Shown: positions 45,385-55,496 of the stretch, piece after piece | Layout of the letters: each line of letters starts with the position of its first letter | How positions within the stretch are numbered: position 1 is the first letter of the stretch | Source: Sphaerisporangium album | GTDB lineage: Bacteria > Actinomycetota > Actinomycetes > Streptosporangiales > Streptosporangiaceae | Assembly: GCF_003323745.1 (NCBI RefSeq) | Contig: NZ_QOIL01000016.1 | Location: 1 to 64,000 of the forward strand | DNA length: 64,000 nucleotides | Direction: 5' to 3' | The notes under the pieces: generated by a model | Told to the model about the DNA's origin: nothing | The model's database searches: none | What the model saw: the letters and a program-made list of their open reading frames with translations, nothing else | Program-made: the position numbers and the translations under genes

Positions 45385-45422
45385 ACGCGAAGGGGCCCGG
45401 CCGATGCCGGGCCCCTTCGCGT
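45385..45422 (+). terminator. 17-bp perfect hairpin after the inhibitor gene
   Basis: Arms 45385-45401 (ACGCGAAGGGGCCCGGC) and 45406-45422 with CGAT loop; starts 16 bases after the stop. Very stable, probably a terminator despite no U-run. It also insulates the next gene. Confidence 0.75.
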
Positions 45423-45710
45423 GTGGGCAGGACGTTCCGGCGGACGGGGAGCATCGGACCTCCGGACTCCGGGCGGAGCCGATGGCTCCGATTCTGTGGC
45501 CGGTATTTGTTTCATTAATTCAGGCGATTCGCTACAGCTGTCGTTTTGGGATGTTCTGGGCCGCGGTCGCGTTACCGCCGGGCAAGGGAATTCCGCGACA
45601 CCCGGCACGGGGGTTATACGGGTCGGAAACAATTGAGCATCCGAACCTCCGTCGCGGAAACTTTCCGTCTCCCGGGTGCTTTCTCCGAACTTCTGGGAAG
45701 AGAGCGCAGC

Positions 45711-46784
45711 GTGGCTACGCTAATGAAACGAACCCTGCTGGGCGGCGCGCTCGGCGGGGCAATTCTCCTCTACTCGCCCGGGCCGGCGGGCGCGGAAACA
45801 ACGACCGAACTGCGGCCAGATCGCCCGATGGGGAACCACGCGGGGATCGGCACGCGCGACGGAGCGCCGGCCGGGGTTTCGCCGACCCCTTCGCGGCTTT
45901 TCGTGTCTCCCGCGGACTGCGTCCTTTATGTGTGTGTGGCGCCGCCCGGCGCGGCCGTCCAATGGGTCGAGACCCCCGGAGCCGTTCCGGCAGAGCCCGG
46001 GACCATCCCGCTGTGCAGATGGCTTCACCTGCCCGAAGCGCTCTGCAAGGTCCCACCAGGGCCGCGCGGCCCCGCCGGCCCACAGGGTCCCCCAGGTCCG
46101 GCCGGGCCCCCAGGCCCCCGAGGTCTTCCCGGACCGGCAGGCCCGGCAGGGGCCGACGGGGACGCGGGGCCCGCCGGTCCTGCGGGTCCCACGGGCGCTC
46201 CGGGGGCCGACGGTGCTCCGGGTCCTGAGGGCCCTCCCGGGCCTGAGGGTCCTCCCGGGCCTGAGGGTCCTCCCGGGCCTGAGGGTCCTCCCGGGCCTGC
46301 GGGACCTGCCGGTCCTCCGGGACCTGCCGGTCCTCCGGGGACCGATGGCGCCCGCGGTCCCGCCGGTCCCGCCGGTCCCGCCGGTCCCGCCGGTCCTGCC
46401 GGTCCTCCTGGGGCCGATGGCGCTCCAGGCCCAGAGGGTCCTCCTGGGCCGGAGGGACCTGCGGGGCCTGCGGGACCTGCGGGGCCTCCGGGGCCTCCGG
46501 GGAGCGATGGCGCTCGCGGTCCGGCGGGTCCTGCGGGTCTTCCGGGGGCCGATGGCGCGCCCGGCCCCGAGGGTCCTGCCGGTCCCCAAGGTCCCGTAGG
46601 CCCTCCCGGTCCTCCCGGGCCTGAGGGTCCTGCCGGTCCGCAGGGGCCCGCGGGTCCTCCCGGTCCTCCGGGTCCGCCAAGCAGTCCCGCGGCACAGGCG
46701 GTCACGACGAGACCTCGTCCGGTCCCCGTAGGGCTGTTGACGTATCCGTGTGCGAGGTCGATCTATCCCGTGTGCGGCGGCTGA
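45711..46784 (+). CDS. Secreted collagen-like protein, 357 aa
   Basis: Signal peptide ([20 protein letters not shown]), an N-terminal domain of about 100 residues with Cys pairs ([38 protein letters not shown]), about 210 residues of uninterrupted Gly-X-Y triplets rich in Pro at both positions and acidic ([10 protein letters not shown]) or charged ([10 protein letters not shown]), and a short Cys-containing C-terminus ([13 protein letters not shown]). A triple-helical rod on the cell surface or secreted is expected. GTG 45711 (AGAG upstream) preferred; ATG 45723 is the alternative. Confidence 0.88.
   Translation: MATLMKRTLLGGALGGAILLYSPGPAGAETTTELRPDRPMGNHAGIGTRDGAPAGVSPTPSRLFVSPADCVLYVCVAPPGAAVQWVETPGAVPAEPGTIPLCRWLHLPEALCKVPPGPRGPAGPQGPPGPAGPPGPRGLPGPAGPAGADGDAGPAGPAGPTGAPGADGAPGPEGPPGPEGPPGPEGPPGPEGPPGPAGPAGPPGPAGPPGTDGARGPAGPAGPAGPAGPAGPPGADGAPGPEGPPGPEGPAGPAGPAGPPGPPGSDGARGPAGPAGLPGADGAPGPEGPAGPQGPVGPPGPPGPEGPAGPQGPAGPPGPPGPPSSPAAQAVTTRPRPVPVGLLTYPCARSIYPVCGG
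46050..46680 (+). repeat. Gly-X-Y coding repeat region
   Basis: Direct nucleotide repeats of 9 and 18 bp (GGTCCTCCCGGGCCTGAG-type) encode the collagen triplets. Near-identical tandem blocks (46,215-46,320 especially) make length changes by slippage likely. Confidence 0.85.
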
Positions 46785-46813
46785 TCGTCCTCGAGGCGCA
46801 GCGGACCGGATAC

Positions 46814-46850
46814 CCGAGGGGGTGCGCGCAGGCCGCGCGCACCCCCTCGG
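46814..46850 (+). terminator. 16-bp hairpin after the collagen-like gene
   Basis: CCGAGGGGGTGCGCGC (46814-46829) / GCGCGCACCCCCTCGG (46835-46850), 5-nt loop, 30 bases after the stop. Lies between convergent genes and may stop both. Confidence 0.75.
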
Positions 46851-46876
46851 CCGACGACGCGCCCGCCGCCGTGATC

Positions 46877-47086
46877 TCATCGGGCGGGCCGTCCGGCCGT
46901 GCCCGGCCTGGTGAGCCGTTCCGGGACCACCACCTCGTCGAAGAGTTGCTCGCTGACGCCGCACTTCAGGGCGGCCTCCTTGAGGGGCAGGTCCTCCTCC
47001 AGCGCGAGGTGCGCGATGCGGGCGGCGCGGTCGTAGCCGATCACGGGGCTCAGGGCGGTCACCATCATGATCGACCGGCCGGCCAT
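46877..47086 (-). pseudogene. Fumarase/aspartase C-terminal remnant, 69 codons
   Basis: SIMMVTALSPVIGYDRAARI, AHLALEEDLPLKEAALKCGV and FDEVVVPERLT match the very C-terminal helical domain of class II fumarases or aspartases (MLVTALNPxIGYDxAAxIA). The preceding 400 residues, including the signature GSSxMPxKxN, are missing, and an unrelated P450 gene lies just upstream. A relic, not a functional enzyme. Confidence 0.75.
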
Positions 47087-47117
47087 GGAACCACCGCCAC
47101 CGCGGTTCGAGGGACCT

Positions 47118-48476
47118 TCAGGCTGCGACCACTGTGCCGGGGACCTCGCGGCCCGGTTGCAGGGTCAGGGCCGCCTTGGCCGGTATCTCGCCGGGATCCA
47201 CGCGCAGGGAGAACCGGCGTGCCACCGTAGCCAGCACCAGGACCGATTCGACCAGTGCGAACCGGGCGCCGGGGCAGGCGCGCGGGCCGCCGCCGAAGGG
47301 GAACCACGCGTGGGCGGGCAGGGTGGCGTCGAACGCGTCGGTCCAGCGCTCGGGCCGGAACTCCTCGGGGTCGGGGAACCAGCGAGGGTCCCGGTGGGTC
47401 ACCCAGGGGCTGGTGTAGACGCGGCTGCCCGCCGGGATCCGCACCCCTCCCACGGTGGAGCGTTCGGTCGCATGCGCGTACACCAGCCACACCGGCGGAT
47501 AGAGGCGCAGAGTCTCCTTGATCACCTGCTGGGTGTAGGTGAGGCGCGGGTAGTCGTCGTGGTCGGGGAAACGGTCTTGGAACACCTCGCGCGCCTCCCC
47601 GGCGAGCTTGGCCAGCACCTCGGGATGATCGGACAGCAGATACCACGCCCAGGTCAGCGTGGTGCCGGTGGTCTCGTGCCCGGCCACGTAGAGCGTCACC
47701 GCCTCGTCGCGGACCTCGCGGTCGGTGAGCGACCGGCCCTGCTCGTCCCGGGCCGTCATCAGCCGGCTGATGAGATCTTCACGCTCCCCGGCGCTCTGTT
47801 TGTGCGCCTTGATGAGCCGGAGCACCTCGGCGTCCAGTTCCGTGATGGCGGCCTTGAGGCGGAGTCGTCCAGGCGTGGGCACCCAGCTCGGCACCATCGA
47901 GGCGAAACCACCCAGCTCAGCCCCGATCTCCCGCTGGGCGACCTCCATGGTGCGGCCGACGGTCGCCTCCTGTTCCGCGGTGTCGGTGCCGAACAGCGTA
48001 CGCACGGCGATGCGCTGGGTCAGCTTCAACATGTGGCGCCGGATGTCGAGGCGTTCGCCCGCCTTCAGCCCGTCGGCGAACTCCTCGGCGCACTGCGCCA
48101 TCGTGCGCGCGTAGGCACGCACCTGACGCGGGCGTATCGCGGGCTGGACCAGGGCGCGCTTGCGCCGCCACGCGTCGCCGCTGCTGTTGACCATGCCCTC
48201 GCCGTGCAACTGGAGGAAGGTGGGCGGCATCTGGGCGTGAACGAAGGTGCTCTCGGCGCCGGCGAGCACCTCGCCGACGTGGTCCGGCCTGGCGAGGAAC
48301 AGGCACCTTTGCCGGCCGAGCCGCCATTCGACCATGTCGCCATGGTCGTCGCGCAGCCGTGTGAAGAAGGCCAGCGGGTCCCTGGCGAACTCCGGAAGGT
48401 TGCCCAGCAACGGAGTCCGGGAGGCGGGCACCGGCCGGACGGGTTCGGTGTACGCGGGGACGGTAGGAACGGACAT
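47118..48476 (-). CDS. Cytochrome P450, 452 aa
   Basis: I-helix AGHETTGTTLTW, ExxR as KETLRLYP, PERF-type FRPERWTD, and heme-binding FPFGGGPRACPGARF with the Cys thiolate. Length and GEGMVNSSGDAWRRKRALVQ suggest a bacterial CYP of the family that includes terpene oxygenases (CYP183 type). Monooxygenase; needs ferredoxin and reductase, none seen nearby. ATG at 48474-48476. Monocistronic. Confidence 0.93.
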   Translation of the reverse strand: MSVPTVPAYTEPVRPVPASRTPLLGNLPEFARDPLAFFTRLRDDHGDMVEWRLGRQRCLFLARPDHVGEVLAGAESTFVHAQMPPTFLQLHGEGMVNSSGDAWRRKRALVQPAIRPRQVRAYARTMAQCAEEFADGLKAGERLDIRRHMLKLTQRIAVRTLFGTDTAEQEATVGRTMEVAQREIGAELGGFASMVPSWVPTPGRLRLKAAITELDAEVLRLIKAHKQSAGEREDLISRLMTARDEQGRSLTDREVRDEAVTLYVAGHETTGTTLTWAWYLLSDHPEVLAKLAGEAREVFQDRFPDHDDYPRLTYTQQVIKETLRLYPPVWLVYAHATERSTVGGVRIPAGSRVYTSPWVTHRDPRWFPDPEEFRPERWTDAFDATLPAHAWFPFGGGPRACPGARFALVESVLVLATVARRFSLRVDPGEIPAKAALTLQPGREVPGTVVAA

Positions 48477-48782
48477 AGCGGTCCTCCGATAAATGGCCTA
48501 CGGGACGGCCGATGCCGGAAAGGCGAAAGCGGGCACGGAAGGTGAGTGAGAAAGCGACGACGGAAGCGGCGGACGAGGAACTCCCGGTGCCCCGGGCTCC
48601 ACCTTTTCGTTGTTCCTTGTTCCACGAATTCCCTGCCCGCCCAACCAACTATCGCCGTGCGCCACGATCTTCGCAACAGCCGGATTCAACGAAATAGAAC
48701 CGGTTCTAGTCAAGTCACTCGAAGCCCGGCAGGAGCACCTTTCCGTGTCCTGTCGGCAGGCTCGTCAGAGGCCACGGCGAGG

Positions 48783-49142
48783 CGTTGCGCTGGGGCTGTA
48801 CTACCGGGGCGATCTGGACGTGGCGGCGCTGCGCGCGTTGGCCGTTCAGGAGGCCGGCGCAGAGGCTGAAATCACCGAGCCGGGCGGCTGGGGGCCATGG
48901 GTAGACGGCGGCGGCTGGCTGACCATCGAAGGCCGACGCGTCGACTGGATCTACCGCGACCTGGACCGCGTCCACCCGGATCTGGGCCGACTGCCGGGAA
49001 GGCCGCTACGAGGTCGGGGTGCAGCCCGGACATCCGCTGGGGTTCTACGGCAACGTCGGCGAGTCACCGCACCAGATCGCTCAGACCGTCACCGACGCGA
49101 CCACCCTCCTGGATGAGGTACGGACGACCGTCAACCGCTGAC
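48783..49142 (+). pseudogene. Frameshifted nucleotidyltransferase-like relic
   Basis: ALGLYYRGDLDVAALRALAV, EPGGWGPWVDGGGWLTIEGR and RRVDWIYRDLDRVH in one frame, then CREGRYEVGVQPGHPLGFYG in the next frame: together these match a nucleotidyltransferase-domain protein, broken by a frameshift at about 48,975-48,990 and truncated at the C-terminus. No usable start. Nonfunctional. Confidence 0.65.
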
Positions 49143-49275
49143 CCGCGGTCACGGTTCGTCCACCGTCGGTCGAAGGTGGCCGGGAGCCCCTGGGGAAAGC
49201 AGCCCGGCCCGGTGGCGAGGGCCATTCCTTGCGGGGCCGGTCTATGAACACGGCCGGCCCCGTGCTTCCGGGGCT

Positions 49276-51540
49276 TTAGTCGTCGAGGGATTGGCGGCGC
49301 TTTGATCTCGGGGTTACGAGGTTCTTCAGGGCTCGGTCGAAGGCGCTGCCGAAGGGGTTGTCCTGGACGAGGTAGGTCCAGGTGGCGGTGGGGCGCTTCA
49401 GGCCGCTTTCCTCGGAGTCCAGGCCGTCGGCGGTGATCGTCGCCGTCTCGAAGGTCTCGATGGAGCGGCGCTCGACCTCCTCCAGCAACTGCTTGTACGC
49501 GGCCACGCCCTCGCGGTGGAACTCGTCGATGGGCTTGAGCTTGTGGCCGAGGCCGCGCAGGTGGATGCCCTCGCGGATGTCGGACATGAAGCCCAGGTGC
49601 TCGGTCCAGCAGCGGTCGAGGTGGAACAGGACGATCTGCCGGGCGGCCTCGCGCAGCACCGCATCGCCGACCTCGGCGCCCAGCTCTTCCCAGCGCTGGG
49701 GACGGGCGGCGGCCAGCGCGTCTCCGCCGGCCTCGCCGCGCAGCACCTTGTCACGCTGTTCGAGGACCTGCGCGCGCTGCGTTTCGAGCAGCCGCGTGTA
49801 GCGCCAGGTGTTGCGGTGGATCTCCAGGTGGGTGCCCTCGGCGACCCGCTGGGCGTGGCCGACGATGTACCCGGCCCGCTTGCTGCGGACGACGCCGGTC
49901 TCGTCGTCGGCGGGGGGCAGGGACTCGTGGGGCGCGTACTGGGTGATCAGGTCGTCTTCCAGGCTCACGTAGAAGACCGAGCCGCCGGGGTCTCCCTGGC
50001 GGCCGGCGCGGCCGCGGAGCTGGTCGTCCAGGCGGCTGCTGGCGTGACGGCCCGCGCCGATGACGTACAGGCCGCCGAGCTCGGCGACGCCCTCGCCGAG
50101 GCGGATGTCGGTGCCGCGCCCGGCCATCTGCGTGGAGACGGTGATGGTGCCCTTCTGGCCGGCCTGGGCGATGATCGCGGCTTCCTCGGCGTCGTTCTTG
50201 GCGTTGAGGACGACGCACTCCAGGCCTTCGCGGCGCAGGTCGTCGGCCAGGCGCTCGGACTCGGAGACGTCCAGGGTGCCGATGAGGATGGGGCGGCCGG
50301 TCTCGTGCACGCGGGCGATCTCGTCGACCAGGGCCATGCGCATGTCGACGACGGCGCCGAACACGCGGTCGGGCTCGTCGACGCGGACGTTCGGCCGGTT
50401 CGGGGGGATGACCGCGACCTTGAGGCCGTAGAACTCGCGGAGCTGGTCCTCGACCGCGACCGCCGTACCCGTCATGCCACAAATTTCGGGGTATCGGCGG
50501 ATAAGGCCTTGAATGGTGATCGAGTCCAGGATCTCGCCGGTCTCGCTGGCCGGGAGGGCCTCCTTGGCCTCGACCGCCGCCTGAAGGCCGTCCGGCCACC
50601 GCTGCAGCGTCGCGACGCGCCCGCGGGACTGGTTGACGAGCTGGATGCGCCCGTCGCGCACGAGGTAGTCGACGTCGCGGGTGAGCAGCGCGTGGGCGTG
50701 CAGCGCCAGGTTGACCTGGGTCAGCACCTCGGGCGTCTCGTACAGGTTGATGCCGCCGAGGGCCCTCTCGACCGCGTCGGTGCCCTTCGCGGTGAGGAAG
50801 ACGTTGAGCCCCTGGTCGTCCAGTTCGTAGTGGTAGCCGCGCGACAGGCGCCGTACCAGCTCGGCGGTCTCGGCCGAGTCCAGGCCGGGGTCGGCGGCGC
50901 CGGCCAGCACGAGCGGGACGCGCGCCTCGTCCACCAGCACCGAGTCGGCCTCGTCGATCAGCGCGACCTCGGGCTCGGGGACGATGAGGTCGTCGGCGGA
51001 CGTCGCGATGCGGTCGCGCAGCACGTCGAAGCCGATCTCGCTCACCGAGGCGTACATCACGTTCTTGGCGTACGCCTCGCGGCGCTCCTCCGGCGTCGAG
51101 GACTGGCTGATCCAGCCGACGGAGACGCCGAGCGCCTCGTACAGCGGGCCCATCCACTCGGCGTCGCGGCGGGCGAGGTAGTCGTTCACCGAGATGACGT
51201 GGACGCGCCGTCCGCGCAGGGCGTGGCCCGCCGCGGCGATCGCGCCGGAGAGCGTCTTGCCCTCGCCGGTGGCCATCTCGGCGACCTGCCCGGACAACAG
51301 GGCCAGGGCGCCGACGAGCTGCACGTCGAACGGACGCTCGTCGAGCGTGCGCCGGGCGGCCTCTCGGGCTATCGCGCAGAACTCCGGCAGATCGCCCATG
51401 CGAGGTGGCGGGAGCTCGTCCAGCTCCTTGAGCCGATCCTCATGCGCGCCGGCCTGGGTGGCCACGCGTTGAAAAGGGCTGATGTTTGCACTTCCCGGGC
51501 GATCCAGGAGGTTTCTAATCAACTGCGATATCGAGGCCAC
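49276..51540 (-). CDS. secA2: Accessory preprotein translocase ATPase SecA2, 754 aa
   Basis: DEAD-motor: Walker A MATGEGKTLS, VHVISVNDYLARRD, Walker B VALIDEADSVLVDEA, ICGMTGTA, and MAGRGTDIRLGEGV with LDDQLRGRAGRQGDPGGSVF; the C-terminal helical scaffold (DIREGIHLRGLGHKLKPIDE) is present but the zinc-binding C-tail of SecA1 is absent. Short total length also marks SecA2, which drives export of a subset of proteins in actinobacteria. GTG at 51538-51540 with GGAGGGAAT upstream is chosen over a longer reading. Confidence 0.92.
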   Translation of the reverse strand: MASISQLIRNLLDRPGSANISPFQRVATQAGAHEDRLKELDELPPPRMGDLPEFCAIAREAARRTLDERPFDVQLVGALALLSGQVAEMATGEGKTLSGAIAAAGHALRGRRVHVISVNDYLARRDAEWMGPLYEALGVSVGWISQSSTPEERREAYAKNVMYASVSEIGFDVLRDRIATSADDLIVPEPEVALIDEADSVLVDEARVPLVLAGAADPGLDSAETAELVRRLSRGYHYELDDQGLNVFLTAKGTDAVERALGGINLYETPEVLTQVNLALHAHALLTRDVDYLVRDGRIQLVNQSRGRVATLQRWPDGLQAAVEAKEALPASETGEILDSITIQGLIRRYPEICGMTGTAVAVEDQLREFYGLKVAVIPPNRPNVRVDEPDRVFGAVVDMRMALVDEIARVHETGRPILIGTLDVSESERLADDLRREGLECVVLNAKNDAEEAAIIAQAGQKGTITVSTQMAGRGTDIRLGEGVAELGGLYVIGAGRHASSRLDDQLRGRAGRQGDPGGSVFYVSLEDDLITQYAPHESLPPADDETGVVRSKRAGYIVGHAQRVAEGTHLEIHRNTWRYTRLLETQRAQVLEQRDKVLRGEAGGDALAAARPQRWEELGAEVGDAVLREAARQIVLFHLDRCWTEHLGFMSDIREGIHLRGLGHKLKPIDEFHREGVAAYKQLLEEVERRSIETFETATITADGLDSEESGLKRPTATWTYLVQDNPFGSAFDRALKNLVTPRSKRRQSLDD

Positions 51541-51588
51541 ATTCCCTCCAACGCCAACTACTCTACCGGCGTTCCCGCCTCTGATCAC

Positions 51589-53118
51589 TCAGGTGCTGTG
51601 CGCGGCGACGTCCCGGCGTGCCGCGCCCGGCCGCGTGGAGAGGGGGACCTCCTTGATGAAGAAGGCGAGGACGAACCCGATCGCGACGATCGGCGCGACG
51701 TACAGGAAGATCGGCGGCAGCGCCTGCGCGTACGCCCTGGCGATCGCCGCGCGCGCGGGCGGCGGAAGGTGGTGCACCATCTGCGGGGTGAGCGCGTTGA
51801 CGCCGCGCACCGGCAGCCTCGTCCCACCGGCCGTGATGGCGTCCGTCAGGCGGTGGATGAAGACGGCGCCGACCAGCGACGTGCCGAGGGACGCGCCGGT
51901 CTGGCGGAAGTAGTTCACCGCGGAGGTGGCCGCGCCCACGTCCCGATAGTCGACGGAGTTCTGCACGATCAGCACCAGCGTCTGCAGCACCATGCCGAGG
52001 CCGAAGCCGGCCACGAACATGTAGAGGCCGTTGACCAGCATCGAGGAGTCGGCCGTCATCCGGGACAGCAGCACCAGGCCGGCCGTCAGCAAGCCCAGGC
52101 CGAGGATGGGGAACACGCGGTAGCGTCCCGTTGCCGAGATGACCCGGCCCGAGCCGATCGACGTGATCGTCATCCCCGCGACCATGGGGAGCATCAGCAG
52201 GCCCGACTGCGTGGCGCTGGCGCCGTTCACCATCTGCAGGAACGTCGGCAGGTACGCGATCATGGCGAACATGCCGATGCCCACGAACACCGACACCGCC
52301 GCGGGCAGGGCGAACAGGTTGTCACGGAACAGGCGCGGCGGGATGATCGGCTCCGCCGCGACCCGCTCGGCCAGCACGAAGCCGACGGCGAGGACGACCG
52401 CCCCCGCCGCCAGGCCGATGATCACGGGCGAGCTCCAGGCGTACTCGGTGCCGCCCCAGCTCGTCACCAGCACGACGCACGTGGACGTGCCCGCGAGCAG
52501 CGCCGTGCCGAGGATGTCCAGCTTCGGTTGGACGTCCGGCTTCGGGAGCTTCAGCACGAGGGCCGTGACCACCAGCGCCACCAGGCCGAGCGGCAGGTTC
52601 ACGTAGAAACACCAGCGCCAGCTCGCGTGGTCGGTGAAGAACCCGCCGATCAGCGGGCCGATCACCGACGACAGGCCCCAGACGGCGCCGATGATGCCGG
52701 TGTACCGGCCGCGCTCGCGCGGCGAGACGAGGTCGGCCACGATCGCCTGCACGCCGATCATGAGGCCGCCCCCGCCCAGCCCTTGCAAAGCCCGGAAGGC
52801 GATCAGTTCGGGCATGTTCCGCGAAAGCCCGCAGAGTGCCGACGCGATCAGGAAGATCACGATGGCCGCCTGAAACACGATCTTCCTGCCGAACAGGTCG
52901 CCCAGCTTGCCGTAGATCGGCAGGCCGATGGTGGAGGCGAGGATGTACGCCGTGACGATCCAGCCGATGTGCTCAAGGCCCTTCAGATCGCCGACGATCG
53001 TCGGCAGGGCCGTGGACACGATCGTCTGGTCCAGGGCCGCCAGCAGCAGGGCGATCATGAGCCCGCCGAACACGAGGTTCCGCTGCCGGGGGTTCACCTG
53101 TGATCGTTCGACGTTCAT
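51589..53118 (-). CDS. DHA2/EmrB-type MFS drug exporter, 509 aa
   Basis: Fourteen predicted membrane helices. Motif [11 protein letters not shown], motif C-like [15 protein letters not shown], and [20 protein letters not shown] (motif D1) identify the DHA2 family of H+-driven multidrug exporters. ATG at 53116-53118 with AGAGGCGG upstream. Exports drugs or lipids; substrate unknown. Ends 48 bp before the secA2 start on the same strand. Confidence 0.92.
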   Translation of the reverse strand: MNVERSQVNPRQRNLVFGGLMIALLLAALDQTIVSTALPTIVGDLKGLEHIGWIVTAYILASTIGLPIYGKLGDLFGRKIVFQAAIVIFLIASALCGLSRNMPELIAFRALQGLGGGGLMIGVQAIVADLVSPRERGRYTGIIGAVWGLSSVIGPLIGGFFTDHASWRWCFYVNLPLGLVALVVTALVLKLPKPDVQPKLDILGTALLAGTSTCVVLVTSWGGTEYAWSSPVIIGLAAGAVVLAVGFVLAERVAAEPIIPPRLFRDNLFALPAAVSVFVGIGMFAMIAYLPTFLQMVNGASATQSGLLMLPMVAGMTITSIGSGRVISATGRYRVFPILGLGLLTAGLVLLSRMTADSSMLVNGLYMFVAGFGLGMVLQTLVLIVQNSVDYRDVGAATSAVNYFRQTGASLGTSLVGAVFIHRLTDAITAGGTRLPVRGVNALTPQMVHHLPPPARAAIARAYAQALPPIFLYVAPIVAIGFVLAFFIKEVPLSTRPGAARRDVAAHST

Positions 53119-53230
53119 CCACGCCGCCTCTCTTCCGGGGCCGGATGGTCTTTTCCAGCGTATGCAGCGCAAAAACCTTCGCGCCCGATTCAACCACCGG
53201 TTGCACCGGCCATGCGCGGCGCGCCGATCG

Positions 53231-54178
53231 CTAGCCTGACGTGCCCGCGCCGCCGACCTGGCGTGACTCGCCGAAGGCCAGCAGCGCCACCGAGCCGAGC
53301 AGCACGGCCGCGCCCGCCGCCGAGGTCGCGCTCAGGCGCTCGCCGAGCAGGAGGACGCCGATCGCCGTCGCGCCCGCGGGCTCCAGCAGCGCCACCACGG
53401 ACGCGGTGGTCGCCTGGACGGCCGAAAGCCCGGTGAAGAACAGGCCGTACGCGACCGCCGTCGGCATCACCCCTAGGTAGCCGAGCAGCGCCACCGTCGC
53501 GGCATGCCCGCCGCTCGGGGCCAGCCCCTCCACGGCGGCGACCGGGAACAGCAGCAGGCCCCCGACCGCGAACCCCCACATGGCCGTGGCCCAGCCCTCC
53601 GCCCCGGACCCCGCCAGATCCGACCCGGTCGGGGCGGGCGACGAGGAGTCGCGCCGCCGTGCCGACGCGCGGGGGAGCAGGGTGACCGCCGCGTACGCGA
53701 CCGCGGACACCAGCGACAGCCCCACACCGGTGACCGAGACCGTCGTCAGGTCGCCTGTCAGCAGGAACAGCCCCGCGACGGCAAGCCCCATGCCGACGGC
53801 CCCCGTGCGGCTCAGCCGCTCGGCCAGCGCCAGCCGTGCCCCGACCGCGACGAGCGCCGGGCTCGCGCCGAGCGTGATCACCGTGGCCATGGCGACCCCG
53901 GTTTCGGCCACCGCCCCGAAGTACGCGGCCTGGGAGATGGCCAGCCCGCAGCCGGCGAGCGCCACCGTGCCCCGCAGCGGGCGCGGCAGGGCGAGCCGCA
54001 GTACGCGGGCCGCGGCGAACATCACGGCGGCGCCGAAGACGAACCGCCAGAACGAGACGGCGACCGGGCCGAGGCCGCTGACCTGGTAGAGAACGGCCGC
54101 CGCGGGGCCGCCCGTGCCCCAGATCGTCGCGGCGACGGTGACGTACAGCAGACCCCGCCGTACGGAGACATGCGTCAT
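53231..54178 (-). CDS. EamA/DMT-family transporter, 315 aa
   Basis: Ten membrane helices in two EamA repeats ([40 protein letters not shown], then [20 protein letters not shown]). Typical drug/metabolite exporter length. ATG at 54176-54178 with GGAGAG upstream. Substrate unknown (amino acids or metabolites). Faces the intergenic region. Confidence 0.92.
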   Translation of the reverse strand: MTHVSVRRGLLYVTVAATIWGTGGPAAAVLYQVSGLGPVAVSFWRFVFGAAVMFAAARVLRLALPRPLRGTVALAGCGLAISQAAYFGAVAETGVAMATVITLGASPALVAVGARLALAERLSRTGAVGMGLAVAGLFLLTGDLTTVSVTGVGLSLVSAVAYAAVTLLPRASARRRDSSSPAPTGSDLAGSGAEGWATAMWGFAVGGLLLFPVAAVEGLAPSGGHAATVALLGYLGVMPTAVAYGLFFTGLSAVQATTASVVALLEPAGATAIGVLLLGERLSATSAAGAAVLLGSVALLAFGESRQVGGAGTSG

Positions 54179-54617
54179 GAAGGTCTCTCCAAGGGAGTGG
54201 TCGGAAATGTCCCGCGCATGCGGGCAGCCGCCACCCACCGGGCCACTCAGACCCGGACAAATGGAGAGGAACCGCCCGCTAGTGGGCGGCGGGCGGAGAA
54301 ACGATCAAAACTCGACGCATGGCGGCCAGGGTAGCCACCCCCACCAGGGCCAGGCTACGGAATAACGTCTGGACCACCGGTCCGGCGGTCACGCGACCGA
54401 TCGACCGTCGGGCGGGTGACCGGTTCGACGTGCGAAGCGTCGATCATCCAGGTCTGGGAGCCCCTATGTCGATGGCCGCGCTCCCAGCGTGGGACGCACA
54501 TCCGGGTGACTTGTCCAGGTGGGCGGGAGCGCGGTCAGGGGCGGGACGCCCCTTCCCCACCGCGCGGATTTGGGGGATGTTGGGGTGGGGGTAGTTGAGG
54601 TCACTGGAGGCGGGGAA
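54179..54617. promoter_or_regulatory. Divergent intergenic region, 439 bp
   Basis: Between the leftward EamA gene and the rightward hydrolase. A GC inverted repeat CCGCCCGC/GCGGGCGG lies near 54,278-54,298. No coding signal recognised despite open frames. Promoters for both genes are expected. Confidence 0.45.
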
Positions 54618-55496
54618 TTGACCAAGGTCGTGTGCACGGCGGACGGCAGGCGACTCGCAGTGGAGGAAAGGGGGAAGCCTGGAGGCGATCCGATCTTCCT
54701 GCTGCACGGGACGCCGGGGAGCAGGATAGGCCCGAGCCCGCGAGGCTCGGTGCTGTACAGACTCGGAGTGCGACTGATCAGCTTCGACCGGCCGGGCTAC
54801 GGCCTGTCGGACCGCCTGGTCGGCAGGTCGGTGGCGACCGCGGCGGACGACGTCGCCGAGATAGCCGACGCGCTCGGCCTCGACCGCTTCTCTGTCGTCG
54901 GCAGGTCAGGAGGCGGCCCGCACGCGTTGGCCTGTGCCGCACTGCTCCCTGAGCGGGTCATCCGCGTCGCGGTACTCGTGGGTCTGGCGCCACGCGCCGC
55001 CGAAGGGCTCGATTGGTTCGGAGGCATGACCGAGTCGAACGTCACCGAGTACACGGTGGCACTCACCGGCCGCAGCCGATTCGCCGATTGGCTGGCCCCT
55101 GCCGCGCGGGAGATCCGCACCGACCCGGCGAACCTGATCGCCGCTCTCTACGCGGAGCTGCCTGAGGTCGACCGCCGTATGGTGGCCAACCCACGTGTGC
55201 GCGCCATGCTGCTGGAGAACTACGCCGAGGCCCTGCGCCACTCAGAGGACGGATGGGTGGACGACGCGATCGCGTTCTGCTCTCCGTGGGGCTTCGATCT
55301 CGATGACATCGAGGCCCCCACTCTGCTCTGGCACGGAGCGAAAGACCGCTTCTCGCCTGTCGCGCACTCCCGCTGGCTCGCCGGCCGCATCCGGACGGCC
55401 ACGTTCAAGCTCGAGCCCGACGCGGCGCACTTCGGTGCCCTGACCGTGCTCCCCGACGTGCTGCCGTGGCTGGTCAGGGACGCTCGAGCCGCCTGA
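54618..55496 (+). CDS. Alpha/beta hydrolase, 292 aa
   Basis: Oxyanion HGTPGSRIGPSP, nucleophile elbow VVGRSGGGPHALA (Ser), acid in LLWHGAKDRFSPVAHS and His in PDAAHFGALTVL. Alpha/beta-hydrolase fold with esterase/epoxide-hydrolase-like spacing. TTG start at 54618-54620 has GGAGGCGGGG upstream. Convergent with fxsT; cooperation with the fxs operon is not shown. Confidence 0.88.
   Translation: MTKVVCTADGRRLAVEERGKPGGDPIFLLHGTPGSRIGPSPRGSVLYRLGVRLISFDRPGYGLSDRLVGRSVATAADDVAEIADALGLDRFSVVGRSGGGPHALACAALLPERVIRVAVLVGLAPRAAEGLDWFGGMTESNVTEYTVALTGRSRFADWLAPAAREIRTDPANLIAALYAELPEVDRRMVANPRVRAMLLENYAEALRHSEDGWVDDAIAFCSPWGFDLDDIEAPTLLWHGAKDRFSPVAHSRWLAGRIRTATFKLEPDAAHFGALTVLPDVLPWLVRDARAA

Noticed and set aside
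45720-46964. Minus-strand open frames across the collagen-like gene
   Set aside because: They are by-products of the Gly-X-Y repeat DNA. The + strand reading has a signal peptide and correct Gly periodicity.
49516-53103. A very long + strand open frame (about 1195 codons) opposite secA2 and the MFS gene
   Set aside because: It is the complement of two well-supported genes, uses the antisense GC-biased frame, and shows only low-complexity Arg/Asp/Gly/His-rich sequence without domains.
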